DNA of 64,000 bases from Microthrixaceae bacterium (GCA_011523825.1 WTFX01000009.1:42420-106419); one strand, 5' to 3'; shown: positions 1-7,910, numbered from the stretch's first letter. Translations and numbers: made by a program. Notes: generated by a model not told the origin, from the sequence alone.

Positions 1-133
1 CGGCATCGGTCGGGCCTGCGAGCAGGTCGGCGAGGGCTTCTTCGGCGGTGAGCAGGCGGGCCTCGGCGTCGTCGATCTCGGCATCGGTCGGGCCTGCGAG
101 CAGGTCGGCGAGGGCTTCTTCGGCGGTGAGCAG
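1..133 (-). repeat. 78-bp in-frame tandem repeat in the adaptor coiled coil
   Basis: Bases 1-55 recur identically at 79-133, a period of 78 bp or 26 codons. On the minus strand each unit encodes a heptad-rich segment centred on LLTAEEALADLLAGPTDAE. Because the window begins inside a unit, the true copy number cannot be seen. Related but diverged 26-28 residue units with LQAGPS continue upstream in the gene (about 240-350), so the array looks old with a recently duplicated end. Confidence 0.85.
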
Positions 134-970
134 CTCAGCACGGGCCAACTCGATGTCGACTTCGTTGTCGGAACGCTGGAGCTCGTCCCTGAGTCGCTCC
201 CAGGCAGCCAGGCGCATGGCCTCTGCTGTGTCGATCTCGGCTTCGGATGGTCCGGCCTGCAGATGGGCCAGCGCCTGCTTGGCTGTCTGCACCGCCGCTT
301 GCGCCGCATTGATGTCGGCCCGGGATGGTCCGGCCTGCAGGTCGGCCAGTTCGGCTTCTGCCGCTGCGATGTCGGCCCGTGCAGCCGCAAGATCAGCGTC
401 GGTGGGATTGTCCAGCGCCTCCAATGCCTCCGATGCAGCCGCCACCGCAGCTTCAGCGCTGCTGAGCTCGGCCGGACTGGGCGGTGCGCTCAACCGGTCG
501 CGAGCCTCGATGGCCTTCGCCACCGCAGCGCGCGCGGCGGCCACGTCGGCCTCGTCGGGCAATGCGGTGGCGTCGCTCAGGCGGTCCTCAGCGACCGAGA
601 GCGCATCGCGGGCCGAGGCCACGGCGCCGAGGACGCGTGCCGTGTCCGCATCCGACGGCGCATAGAGGACGAGGTAGATCTGCTCGCCCTGGCTCAGCAC
701 GGTCCCTTCGTCGGCAAGATGCATGAGCACGCCGCTGCTGTGCGCGGCGAGCGTGACGGTGCCTTCGTAGTCCAGCGTCCCGCTGATCTCCAAGTACTCG
801 GTGAGGTCACGCTGGGCGATCGCGACGGTGCTGAGGTCGGCAACTCGTTGCTGGTCGTCGCCTCCACCGGTGCCGTCGCCGACGATGACCAGCGTGACGG
901 CGATCGCTGCGACAACCGCAACGGCAGCCGCCGCAGCGCCGAGCAGTCCGCGCCGGTGCTTGATGGTCAC
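1..970 (-). CDS. HlyD-type membrane-fusion (periplasmic adaptor) protein, 3' end outside window
   Basis: The reading frame runs leftward off the window edge, so the C-terminus is missing. It opens with GTG at 970, which shares four bases (GTGA) with the stop of the upstream lipoprotein gene, so the two are translationally coupled. A basic N-terminus and one hydrophobic segment (about residues 5-27) anchor the protein. A beta-type stretch with the adaptor-like ISGTLDYEGTVTLAAHSSG follows, then a long Ala/Glu-rich coiled-coil hairpin. The coiled coil contains repeats ending in LLAGPTDAEIDDAEA and LQAGPSxAxI. HlyD/MacA-type adaptors normally link an inner-membrane ABC transporter to substrate; a MacB-like partner would be expected just beyond position 1, which is inference. 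In a Gram-positive actinomycete the exact role of such adaptors is not settled. Confidence 0.75.
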   Translation of the reverse strand, partial: MTIKHRRGLLGAAAAAVAVVAAIAVTLVIVGDGTGGGDDQQRVADLSTVAIAQRDLTEYLEISGTLDYEGTVTLAAHSSGVLMHLADEGTVLSQGEQIYLVLYAPSDADTARVLGAVASARDALSVAEDRLSDATALPDEADVAAARAAVAKAIEARDRLSAPPSPAELSSAEAAVAAASEALEALDNPTDADLAAARADIAAAEAELADLQAGPSRADINAAQAAVQTAKQALAHLQAGPSEAEIDTAEAMRLAAWERLRDELQRSDNEVDIELARAELLTAEEALADLLAGPTDAEIDDAEARLLTAEEALADLLAGPTDA

Positions 971-1746
971 TGACCGCCGCCGCTGCCCGGACGCACGGGC
1001 AGCCGGTCCTGGCACACCTCGAATGCAGTAGCCACATCGGCATCGTCGAGGTCAAGCCCGCCGAATGGCCTCCCGCCTCCGCCGCCGGGGGCGAACACAT
1101 TCGGATCTGGGTCGGGAATGTCAACACCTTGGTCACGCATGCACTGCGCGAACTCGAGCAGCCGATCCATGAGCTCGACCCTGAGCTCGTCGAAGTTCTG
1201 CCCGCCTGGACCGAGCGCCAAGCCCTCGATGATCTCGCTGCAAGCAGCGCGTGCTGCGGGCAGGTCTGGATCACGGCCGATGGATTGAAGAGCCTCGCCG
1301 TTTTGCGCTCCGCCGCCTCGGCCCGGCCGCAGTCCGAAGCCGATGGTGCCGTCTGCTTCCACGATCGGGTCCGGGAAGTCGACGCCGTTGTCGCGCATGC
1401 ACTGGGCGAACTCGAGCAGCCGCTCTTCATCGGTGAGCTCGTCGAGCTCGTTCTCTGATGTCGGCTCGACGACCTGGTCTTCTGGCGCCGTGCTGTCGGG
1501 CCCGGTTTCGTCGACCGCAGCGACGCCGGCTGCAGTACTGGCCGCGGCCTCGTCGCTGTCTCGCGCCGCGCCTGCCCCGGATGCCGGCTCGTCGGCGCCC
1601 GCAGCGGTGAGGCTCTCGCTGGGTGCGGTCGTGGTCACTCCCTGCAGCGTGGCGAGGCCGCTGGAGTCGTCACCGCCGCAGCCAGCCGCAACGAGCGCGA
1701 TGAGTGTCGCGACGACGATTCGTGTCGTCCAAGAGTTCATGCGCAT
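967..1746 (-). CDS. secreted lipoprotein with duplicated LLEFAQCMRDxGVDxPDP motif
   Basis: A 259-residue protein with a lipoprotein signal (hydrophobic stretch then LVAAGC, Cys at about 23), an acidic Ser/Ala/Glu-rich spacer, and two copies of the motif LLEFAQCMRDxGVDxPDP (about residues 110 and 195), each with a conserved Cys. ATG 1746 is chosen because GGAGGA lies eight bases upstream; a second ATG two codons later is less well spaced. The stop overlaps the start of the adaptor gene, so both form one operon. Lipoproteins of this kind commonly sit beside adaptor/ABC transporter genes in actinobacteria. The molecular function is unknown; the twin cysteine motifs suggest metal or redox-sensitive binding, but that is only inference. 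Confidence 0.75.
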   Translation of the reverse strand: MRMNSWTTRIVVATLIALVAAGCGGDDSSGLATLQGVTTTAPSESLTAAGADEPASGAGAARDSDEAAASTAAGVAAVDETGPDSTAPEDQVVEPTSENELDELTDEERLLEFAQCMRDNGVDFPDPIVEADGTIGFGLRPGRGGGAQNGEALQSIGRDPDLPAARAACSEIIEGLALGPGGQNFDELRVELMDRLLEFAQCMRDQGVDIPDPDPNVFAPGGGGGRPFGGLDLDDADVATAFEVCQDRLPVRPGSGGGQ

Positions 1747-1799
1747 GCAGCAGATCCTCCGAGTCGGGCGAACCGCACCGTAGGGATCGAAAGTAAGAG

Positions 1800-1832
1800 C
1801 AGGCTAAGGACTGGCTGAGAGCTGGCTAAGGA
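1800..1832 (-). promoter_or_regulatory. three 11-bp direct repeats, probable OmpR-family operator
   Basis: Three consecutive units, CAGGCTAAGGA, CTGGCTGAGAG and CTGGCTAAGGA, lie head to tail with an exact 11-bp period, 54 bases upstream of the lipoprotein start. On the minus strand the core reads TTAGCC/TCAGCC. An 11-bp spacing of direct half-sites is the usual geometry for PhoB/OmpR-type response regulators. The site lies between the lipoprotein gene and the divergent P1 peptidase gene and could act on either. The regulator is not encoded nearby. Confidence 0.5.
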
Positions 1833-1868
1833 CCACGCAGGTCCTTCGCATTACCGGGATGGACCCGG

Positions 1869-2819
1869 ATGGTGAGCCAGCGCGTAGGGTGCGCGGCCAT
1901 GGCCTTGGGTTTGCCGTCGGTGCTGGTGGGCTCGTGGACCAATGAGGTCGCGGAGACCGGCGTGACCGTGGTGTTGCCGCCGCCGGGCACGCTGGGCGCG
2001 ATTGCCGTGCGCGGAGGAGCGCCCGGGACCCGCGAAGCGGCTGCGCTCAGCTCGACCGGCGCCGGCGTGGAGTGCCACGGCGTGGTGCTGTGCGGCAACA
2101 GCGTGTTCGGGCTCGCGGCAGCCGACGGTGTGGTGCGCTGGTGTGTCGAACACGGCCGCGGCCTCAACATCCGCGACAGCATCGTGCCAGTGGTGGGCGC
2201 CGCCGTGGTGTACGACATTCAGTCCCCTCACAGTGAGCGGCCGACCGCTGAGGCTGGCTGGGCTGCCTGCGAGGCCGCCAGCGCTGACGAGCCCGCCACC
2301 GGGCGTATCGGTGTCGGGCGTGGCTGCACGATCGGCAAGGTCGCCGGTCGGGACTTCTCCGTGCCCGGCGGGCTGGGTGCCGCCGTCGAGCGGTCCGGCG
2401 ATGTGGTCGTCGGCGCGCTGGTGGCGGTGAATGCCTTAGGCGACATCATCGATGCCGACGGGACGGTGCTGGCTGGCTGCACCGCTGAGACAGGCGCAGC
2501 GCGCTATCCCTACGCCGCGGTCGATGCGATCCCCGGATTCACTGGCCGCGGCGGCGAAGAGCCGGAGTCGCCCGAGCGTGGCAATACCACCATCGGTTGT
2601 TTGGTCACCAACGCCCGGCTCACCAAGCCGGAGGCCTGCCGGGCGGCCGACCTCGCGCACACGGGGATCGCTCGTGCTGTCGAACCTCCCCACACGAACT
2701 TCGACGGCGACGCGCTGTTCCTGCTCGCGACCGGCGAGGTGGATACGCAACCTGATTTGGTGGCCACGCTCGGGGCTGCTGCTGTCGCGAGAGCCATCAG
2801 GTCGGAATTCGTTACCTGA
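1869..2819 (+). CDS. P1-family (S58, DmpA-like) self-processing aminopeptidase
   Basis: The 316-residue product matches the DmpA/P1 family, N-terminal nucleophile peptidases related to L-aminopeptidase D-Ala-esterase. Visible signatures are the early VRGGAPGTRE, the GNSVFGLAAADGV segment, and GNTTIG (about residues 238-243). In this family the chain is cleaved before the Thr/Ser of GN(T/S)T, which becomes the catalytic N-terminus (here T240), giving alpha and beta subunits. Length is normal. The start is uncertain: ATG 1869 gives ten extra residues, whereas ATG 1899 begins at MALGLPSVLVG, closer to the family's usual N-terminus; neither has a strong ribosome site. It is transcribed divergently from the lipoprotein operon. 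Confidence 0.85.
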   Translation: MVSQRVGCAAMALGLPSVLVGSWTNEVAETGVTVVLPPPGTLGAIAVRGGAPGTREAAALSSTGAGVECHGVVLCGNSVFGLAAADGVVRWCVEHGRGLNIRDSIVPVVGAAVVYDIQSPHSERPTAEAGWAACEAASADEPATGRIGVGRGCTIGKVAGRDFSVPGGLGAAVERSGDVVVGALVAVNALGDIIDADGTVLAGCTAETGAARYPYAAVDAIPGFTGRGGEEPESPERGNTTIGCLVTNARLTKPEACRAADLAHTGIARAVEPPHTNFDGDALFLLATGEVDTQPDLVATLGAAAVARAIRSEFVT

Positions 2820-2833
2820 TCCGGTGCTGGGTG

Positions 2834-3094
2834 TGGCAATCTGGTTGCACCAGAGAAAGGGGGTGGTCCAAGCAATGCCGAAACGCAACAGGACTCTGGA
2901 GGTGGCCGGGCGCTGAGGCGACCCGCTTCCGAGAAGGGGACGTCTCCATCAGGTGGCGACTCCAACCCGGACCACCGAACCCCACAAGATCCGCGTGCTG
3001 GTCCTCACGCGGCCGCGGCCCCGCCCTCGGGCGGCGGCGCGAACACGATCTTCGGGTAGCAGCGGGCCCCTGCTCGGTCGAGCGGGGGCCCGCT
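2834..3094 (+). ncRNA. candidate structured transcript with a 13-codon reading frame
   Basis: This 307-base gap between the peptidase and the acyl-CoA dehydrogenase is not empty. In order it holds a short palindrome (2840-2854), the stretch AAAGGGGGTGGTCC (2856-2869; 12 of 14 bases match a full-length Shine-Dalgarno complement of 16S rRNA), an ATG at 2875 opening a 13-codon frame reading MPKRNRTLEVAGR with stop ending at 2916, a perfect 7-bp hairpin CCGCGTG/CACGCGG (2991-3012), and a strong terminator-like stem at 3061-3094. The layout suggests a small independent transcript, either a leader peptide or a small protein/RNA gene. No RNA family is recognised. Confidence 0.35.
3061..3094 (+). terminator. 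15-bp GC-rich hairpin
   Basis: AGCGGGCCCCTGCTC and GAGCGGGGGCCCGCT form a 15-bp stem with one G-U wobble around the loop GGTC. There is no following T-run, as is common in high-GC actinobacteria. It ends 32 bases before the acyl-CoA dehydrogenase ATG and would separate that gene from anything transcribed upstream. Confidence 0.6.
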
Positions 3095-3126
3095 CGCGTT
3101 CAAGGGCCCACCGCTAGGGTCCGCAC

Positions 3127-4329
3127 ATGGATTTCGACTGGCCGGACGAAGACGATCCTCGCCGGGTTGCGGTGCGCGACTGGCTCGACGATCACGACGG
3201 CAATCCGAGCCAGGAGGCGCTGGCGCATGCGGGCTATGTGGCACCGCACTGGCCGAAGCCCTACGGCCTCGAAGCCGACCCGATCACCCAGCTGCTGATC
3301 GACGAAGAACTCGCCCAGGCCGGCGTCAAGCGCCTCGCAGGCGGCATCGGGCTCGGCTGGGCAGGGCCGACGATCATCTACGGCGGCGATCAGGCTCAGA
3401 TGGACCGCTACCTGTGGCCGATCCTCACCGGTGAGGAGGTCTGGTGCCAGCTCTTCTCCGAGCCCGACAGCGGTTCAGACCTCGCGAACCTGGCTACTCG
3501 CGCCGTGCGCGACGGCGACCGCTACATCGTGAACGGTTCGAAGATCTGGTCCTCCGGTGCGCACCGCAGCAAGTTCGGCATCCTCATTGCTCGTACCGAC
3601 CCAGATGTGCCCAAGCACCGGGGCGTGTCGTACTTCATCTGCCCGATGGACACTCCCGGCCTCGAGCTGCGGCCGATCATCGACATGACCACGGCGTACT
3701 CGTTCAACCAGACGTTCTTCACCGACATGGAGCTGCCGGTGGAGAACCGGATCGGCGACGAGAACGACGGGTGGCGGCTGGCCAAGGTCACGCTCGGCAA
3801 CGAGCGGGTGTCGCTCTCAGGCGAGGGGGCGCTGTGGGGCAGCGGCCCCAGCGCGGCAGATTTGCTGGATGTCATCCGTTCTGCCGGTGGGTTGAGCGAT
3901 CCGGTGATGCGCGACCGGGCCGCACGCCTGCACATCGAAGGCGAGGTGCTGCGCCTCATCCGGCTGCGAACGCTGAGTGCTCGCCTGCAGGGTCGCCAGC
4001 CTGGGCCCGAGGCCAGCGTGCGCAAGGCGCTCGCCGACGATCACGGCCAGCACGTGATGACGCTGGCCAAGGATCTCTCAGGCGCTCACGGGCTGCTGGC
4101 CGACACGGGGCCGCTGGGCACCTCGCCGCAGTTCCCCAAGACGCAAGCGGTGGTGGAGGGCTGGAACGGTTGGCACGGCGGCTACCTGTTCAGTCCGGCC
4201 CTGACGATCGGCGGCGGCACCTCGGAGGTGCAGCGCAACATCATCGCCGAGCGGGTGCTGGGCCTGCCCCACGATGTCGACGTGGAGTCCGGCAAGACCT
4301 GGGCCGAGTCCCGCGCCGCCCTCGCCTGA
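3127..4329 (+). CDS. acyl-CoA dehydrogenase
   Basis: A 400-residue flavoprotein of the acyl-CoA dehydrogenase family, introducing an alpha,beta double bond into acyl-CoA thioesters in the cytoplasm. Family signatures include CQLFSEPDSGSDLA (about 110-123, middle-domain FAD/substrate region), VNGSKIWSSGAH, a C-terminal helical domain with the GLLADTGPLG region, and the C-terminal TIGGGTSEVQRNIIAERVLGLP, which is typical of these enzymes. The start is ATG 3127 just after the hairpin. It converges on the crotonase gene downstream; dehydrogenase and hydratase/isomerase are consecutive activities in beta-oxidation. Acyl chain preference cannot be read from the sequence. Confidence 0.9.
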   Translation: MDFDWPDEDDPRRVAVRDWLDDHDGNPSQEALAHAGYVAPHWPKPYGLEADPITQLLIDEELAQAGVKRLAGGIGLGWAGPTIIYGGDQAQMDRYLWPILTGEEVWCQLFSEPDSGSDLANLATRAVRDGDRYIVNGSKIWSSGAHRSKFGILIARTDPDVPKHRGVSYFICPMDTPGLELRPIIDMTTAYSFNQTFFTDMELPVENRIGDENDGWRLAKVTLGNERVSLSGEGALWGSGPSAADLLDVIRSAGGLSDPVMRDRAARLHIEGEVLRLIRLRTLSARLQGRQPGPEASVRKALADDHGQHVMTLAKDLSGAHGLLADTGPLGTSPQFPKTQAVVEGWNGWHGGYLFSPALTIGGGTSEVQRNIIAERVLGLPHDVDVESGKTWAESRAALA

Positions 4330-4344
4330 CGTGCAGCTAGTGCA

Positions 4345-4372
4345 CCGCTAGGAATCTGCTGGCCTCTAGCGG
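4345..4372. terminator. bidirectional hairpin between convergent genes
   Basis: CCGCTAG and CTAGCGG form a perfect 7-bp stem around a 14-base loop between the dehydrogenase stop (4329) and the crotonase stop (4366-4368), overlapping the latter. Just before it GTGCA-gctag-TGCAC is another small palindrome. Suited to stop transcription from both sides. Confidence 0.5.
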
Positions 4373-5160
4373 CCGGTGAAGGTGGGCGGCCGCTTCTCGA
4401 GAAATGCCTGGACCGCTTCCTTGGTGTCGTCGGTGGTGAAGTTGAGCGACTGAGCCATGCCCTCGCCCTCGAGCGCCGTGGCGAAGTCGGCCGAGGCGTT
4501 GAGCGTGAGCAAGCGCTTGGTCATCGCGACCGCGATCGGTGGCCCGGCAGCAAGGCGGTCGGCCCAATCGTCGACGAAAGCGTCGAGCTCGCCGTGGGGC
4601 ACCACCTTGTTGACGATGCCGAAGTCCTCGGCCTGCTTGGCATCGATGACGTCAGCGAAGAACGCCAGCTCCTTGGCGCGGTGCAGGCCGATGAGCCGGG
4701 GGAGGATCCACGTGCCGCCGAAGTCGACTGACAGGCCGCGCCGGGCGAAGATCTCGCTGAAGCGGGCTTGGTCCGAGGCGACGATCAGGTCGCAGGCCAA
4801 GGCGAGGTTCATGCCTGCGCCTGCAGCCACGCCGTTCACCTTCGCGATGACCGGCACCATGATCGAGTAGAGGGCCGACACGGTCTGGTGAATCACGTTC
4901 AGCCCCTGCAGCGGATGCCTGCGAGGGCCGTCGCCGTCATCGGCGGCCAGGTCGGCACCGCTGCAGAAGGCATCGCCGGCGCCGGTCATCACCACGCAGC
5001 GCACCGTCGGGTCACCGCCGATCTCGTTCCACGTCTCACGCAGCTCGGTGAACATCTGGGGGCTCGCCGCGTTGAGGCGCTTGGGCCGGTTCATGGTGAT
5101 GGTGACGACACCGTTGTCCGCGGCGTCGATGATCAGGGTCTCGAGTTCTGCCGATTCCAT
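4366..5160 (-). CDS. enoyl-CoA hydratase/isomerase family protein (PaaG-like)
   Basis: A 264-residue crotonase-fold protein. The oxyanion-hole segments FCSGADL (about 65-71) and GVAAGAGMNLALACDL (about 110-125) are present. The two classical hydratase glutamates are not: aligned by the GGT landmark, the first is N118 and the second is F137, whereas D146 sits where PaaG-type ring-1,2-epoxyphenylacetyl-CoA isomerases carry their acidic residue. The protein is therefore more likely an isomerase or another crotonase-type reaction than a standard hydratase. It converges with the acyl-CoA dehydrogenase gene; the aminotransferase gene follows upstream on the same strand with a 43-bp gap. Confidence 0.85.
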   Translation of the reverse strand: MESAELETLIIDAADNGVVTITMNRPKRLNAASPQMFTELRETWNEIGGDPTVRCVVMTGAGDAFCSGADLAADDGDGPRRHPLQGLNVIHQTVSALYSIMVPVIAKVNGVAAGAGMNLALACDLIVASDQARFSEIFARRGLSVDFGGTWILPRLIGLHRAKELAFFADVIDAKQAEDFGIVNKVVPHGELDAFVDDWADRLAAGPPIAVAMTKRLLTLNASADFATALEGEGMAQSLNFTTDDTKEAVQAFLEKRPPTFTGR

Positions 5161-5203
5161 GGGCAGCGACGCTAGTGGTGAGGCTCGCGCTGCGCCCGGG
5201 GGC

Positions 5204-6373
5204 TCAGCGTCGCCCTGCGGTGGAATCCTGTGCCCAAGCGGTCAGGCGCTTGACGGTCTGGGTCATGTCGTCATTGCTGCCGGCGAACGAGAAGCGGATG
5301 TAGCGGTGGCCTTCGGCCGGGTCGAAATCGATGCCCGGCGTCGTGGCGATGCCCAGATCGGCCAGCCACCGTGCAGCCAGCTCGGCGCTGTCGTGGGTGA
5401 GGTGGTCGACGTTGGCGTACAGGTAGAACGCGCCGTCGGGCGGAGCGATGCGATCCAAGCCCGCAGCCGGCAGACCGTCCAGCAGGATCTCGCGGTTGGC
5501 GGCACAGCGGGCCACGTTGGCCTCGAGCTCGTCGATGCTGTCGAAGGCGCCGAGCGCCGCGTGCTGGCTGACCGTGGCGGCGGCGATGGTGGCGTTCTGG
5601 GCCAGGCGCTCGACGGGGGAGACCAGATCGGGCGGCAGCAGCAGCCAGCCCAGGCGCCAACCGGTCATCGAGAAGTACTTGGAGAAGCTGTTCACCACGA
5701 CGGCACTGGGGCTCGATGCGGCGGCCGTTGCCGCGGGCGTGCCGTAGGAAATGCCGTGGTAGATCTCGTCGGAGATCAGGCGCACACCCGCGGCGTGGCA
5801 CCACCGAGCGAGCTCGTCCAGTTCGGCGGGCCGCAGCATCGTGCCGGTGGGATTCGCCGGACTCGCCACCACGAGCCCGTCGAGTTCACCGGCTTCTTCG
5901 AGCATCGCAGTAGTGAGCCGGAAGCCCGTCTCGTGAGTGACCGGGATCTCGACGACCTCGACGTCCAGCGCTTCGAGCGTGTTGCGATAGCAGGGATAGC
6001 CGGGTGCCGTCACCGCAACCCGATCACCGGCCTCGAAGCACGACAGGAATGCCAGGGTGAACGCACCGCTGGCGCCCTGGGTCACCACCAGGCAGTCAGC
6101 ATCGACGCTGAGGCCGTACCAGTCGGCGTAGTGCTGGGCCAGGCGCCGACGGAGCGGCTCGATGCCGACGGCCGAGGTGTAGCCGAGCACGTCGCTGTCG
6201 ATCGCTGCCTTTGCGGCCGCACGAGCGCCTGCGGGTGCTGGAGTGGAGGGCTGGCCGACCTCCATGTGCACGACGTCGCCGCCGGCCGCCTCGCGCTCAG
6301 CTGCGGCCCGCATCATCTCCATGACGAAGAACGGCGCAATGTCGGCACGCGTCGAGACCTTCAAGCCGCTCAC
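5204..6373 (-). CDS. class I/II PLP-dependent aminotransferase
   Basis: A 389-residue fold-type I aminotransferase. Visible residues are the N-terminal MEVGQPSTPAP region, YTSAVGIEPLRRRLA, SPANPTG with N174, SDEIYHG with D202 and Y205, and SFSKYFSMTGWRLGW, in which K232 is the expected Schiff-base lysine for PLP. Together these resemble the aspartate aminotransferase/PatA group. It acts in the cytoplasm on amino and 2-oxo acids; the substrate is not decidable here. Same strand as the crotonase downstream and cobO upstream, but separated by 43 and 77 bases, so operon membership is unclear. Confidence 0.85.
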   Translation of the reverse strand: MSGLKVSTRADIAPFFVMEMMRAAAEREAAGGDVVHMEVGQPSTPAPAGARAAAKAAIDSDVLGYTSAVGIEPLRRRLAQHYADWYGLSVDADCLVVTQGASGAFTLAFLSCFEAGDRVAVTAPGYPCYRNTLEALDVEVVEIPVTHETGFRLTTAMLEEAGELDGLVVASPANPTGTMLRPAELDELARWCHAAGVRLISDEIYHGISYGTPAATAAASSPSAVVVNSFSKYFSMTGWRLGWLLLPPDLVSPVERLAQNATIAAATVSQHAALGAFDSIDELEANVARCAANREILLDGLPAAGLDRIAPPDGAFYLYANVDHLTHDSAELAARWLADLGIATTPGIDFDPAEGHRYIRFSFAGSNDDMTQTVKRLTAWAQDSTAGRR

Positions 6374-6450
6374 GATGCTGTTCCCGCCGGCCGCATGGCG
6401 TCAGAGGCTAAGTGCGGCAGAGAGCCGTGTTGCGGGCGCCGCAAGCCGGC

Positions 6451-7035
6451 TCAGTAGTCGATGCCCTTCTTGGCGGCAATGCCCGAGTCGTAGGCGTGCT
6501 TGGTCTTGACCATCTCGGTGACGGTGTCGGCAAGCTCGATCATCCACCCCGGCGCGTCGCGCCCCGTGAGCACGAGCGACACGTGCTCAGGCCGGTTGCG
6601 GAAGGACTGCTCGACGTCGGCGGCATCGATCCAACCCCAGTTGAGTGGGTAGGTGATCTCGTCGAAGACGACGAGCCGGTGTTCCCCGGCAGTGACGAGT
6701 TCCTTGCCGTGCCGCCAGGCTTCGCGGGCCTCGGCCTCGTCACGCGTGAGGTCGTCGCTGTCCCAGGTGAACCCCTCGCCCAGCGACCAGAAGTCGATGC
6801 CGAGGGGTTCGGCCATCATCTGCTCGCCTGTTACCCAGTCCTCGGATTTCAAGAACTGCACGACCGCCACGGGCCATCCGCGGGCCCGTGCCCGCATCGC
6901 CGTCCCGAAAGCAGCCGACGACTTGCCCTTGCCGTCGCCGGTGTTGACCACTACCAAGCTGCGGGCCGTTCGCAATCCGCTGGGTCGGGGGTCCTCCGTC
7001 GGCGGAGCCTCGGCATCTGTGGGTGCATCTGTCAT
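6451..7035 (-). CDS. cobO: cob(I)yrinic acid a,c-diamide adenosyltransferase
   Basis: A 194-residue CobA/CobO/BtuR-type enzyme that transfers the 5'-deoxyadenosyl group of ATP to reduced corrinoids, making adenosylcobalamin. The P-loop appears as VNTGDGKGKSSAAFG (about 30-44), followed by the family segments VVQFLKSEDW, the acidic VFDEITYPLNWGWID and LTGRDAP. ATG at 7035 overlaps the stop of the ABC ATPase gene by one base (TGATG), placing it last in the btuF-btuC-btuD-cobO operon. Its position under the cobalamin riboswitch is consistent with activation of imported corrinoid. Confidence 0.9.
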   Translation of the reverse strand: MTDAPTDAEAPPTEDPRPSGLRTARSLVVVNTGDGKGKSSAAFGTAMRARARGWPVAVVQFLKSEDWVTGEQMMAEPLGIDFWSLGEGFTWDSDDLTRDEAEAREAWRHGKELVTAGEHRLVVFDEITYPLNWGWIDAADVEQSFRNRPEHVSLVLTGRDAPGWMIELADTVTEMVKTKHAYDSGIAAKKGIDY

Positions 7036-7910
7036 CAGGGCTCCTTGGGAAGTGATCTCGCGGCTGACTTGGTTGAGACGAACTCTGGAGCGGGCGCGGC
7101 GGTCGGCACGATGACGGGACCCTCCGGATCGTCGATGACACGGACCTGTGCGCCGAAGTGCTCGGCGATGGTCCCCACGGTAAGCACTTCGTCAGGACGA
7201 CCGCACTGCACAATCTGGCCGGCGCTGAGCACGGCCACCCGGTCGCCGTAGCGGGCGGCGAGCGTGAGGTCGTGCAGGGTGGCGATGACCGTCAACCCAC
7301 GCTCGCGCCGCAGCGACTCGACGAGCTCGAGTACGTCCTGCTGATGCCCGAGGTCCAGCGCCGTGGTGGGCTCGTCCAGCAGCACGACCTCGGTTTGCTG
7401 CGCGAGTGCCCGTGCCAGCACCGTCCGCTGGCGCTCGCCGCCGGAGAGCGACTGGACGGTGCGCTCGCTGAATCCGCCGAGATCGAGCCGCTCCAGGACT
7501 TCGGCGGCGATGCAGCGATCCGTGGCGGTCTCGGCCGCAAAGACGCCGCGGTGAGGTGTGCGGCCGAGCAGGACGTAGTCCGCCACGAGCATCCCCGGGG
7601 GGATGACCGGCGTCTGCGGGACGTAGGCGACATGACGGGCACGCGCCGATCGTCGGCGATCGCGGAGCCCGTTGATGCCGATGCTCCCCCGGAATGGCAC
7701 CAGCCCGAGCACGGCACGCAGCAGCGTGGTCTTGCCGGCGCCATTGGGCCCGATGACGTTCACCCATTCGCCGGCCTCAACCTCCAGGTCGACGCCGCGA
7801 AGCACCTGCGTGCTGTCGAGCGTGACCGCCACGGATTGGATTCGCACGGCGCGGCTGGGCGCGCCGTTCCTGCCGTCCTGCCGGCCCTCGGCGGGGGTGT
7901 GCGCAACCAT
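7035..7910 (-). CDS. btuD: corrinoid ABC transporter ATP-binding protein
   Basis: An ABC ATPase with Walker A (GPNGAGKTTLLRA, about 52-64), ABC signature LSGGERQR and Walker B VVLLDEPTTALDLGHQ, of the FecE/BtuD group. It energises uptake by the BtuC-type permease. The start could be ATG 7910, overlapping the permease stop by one base, or GTG 7913, overlapping by four; ATG is given. The C-terminal tail beyond the nucleotide-binding domain is about 40 residues, somewhat long. Assignment to corrinoids rather than iron siderophores rests on the cobalamin riboswitch and the co-transcribed cobO. Confidence 0.88.
   Translation of the reverse strand: MVAHTPAEGRQDGRNGAPSRAVRIQSVAVTLDSTQVLRGVDLEVEAGEWVNVIGPNGAGKTTLLRAVLGLVPFRGSIGINGLRDRRRSARARHVAYVPQTPVIPPGMLVADYVLLGRTPHRGVFAAETATDRCIAAEVLERLDLGGFSERTVQSLSGGERQRTVLARALAQQTEVVLLDEPTTALDLGHQQDVLELVESLRRERGLTVIATLHDLTLAARYGDRVAVLSAGQIVQCGRPDEVLTVGTIAEHFGAQVRVIDDPEGPVIVPTAAPAPEFVSTKSAARSLPKEP

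Noticed and set aside
48..665. Plus-strand Ser/Ala-rich frame near the left edge.
   Set aside because: Antisense to the adaptor coiled coil; its low-complexity composition mirrors the repeats on the other strand.
2831..3298. A longer frame through the structured gap beginning MWQSGCTRE.
   Set aside because: It runs into the acyl-CoA dehydrogenase gene in another frame and crosses the strong hairpins; the 13-codon frame with the better ribosome site is preferred.
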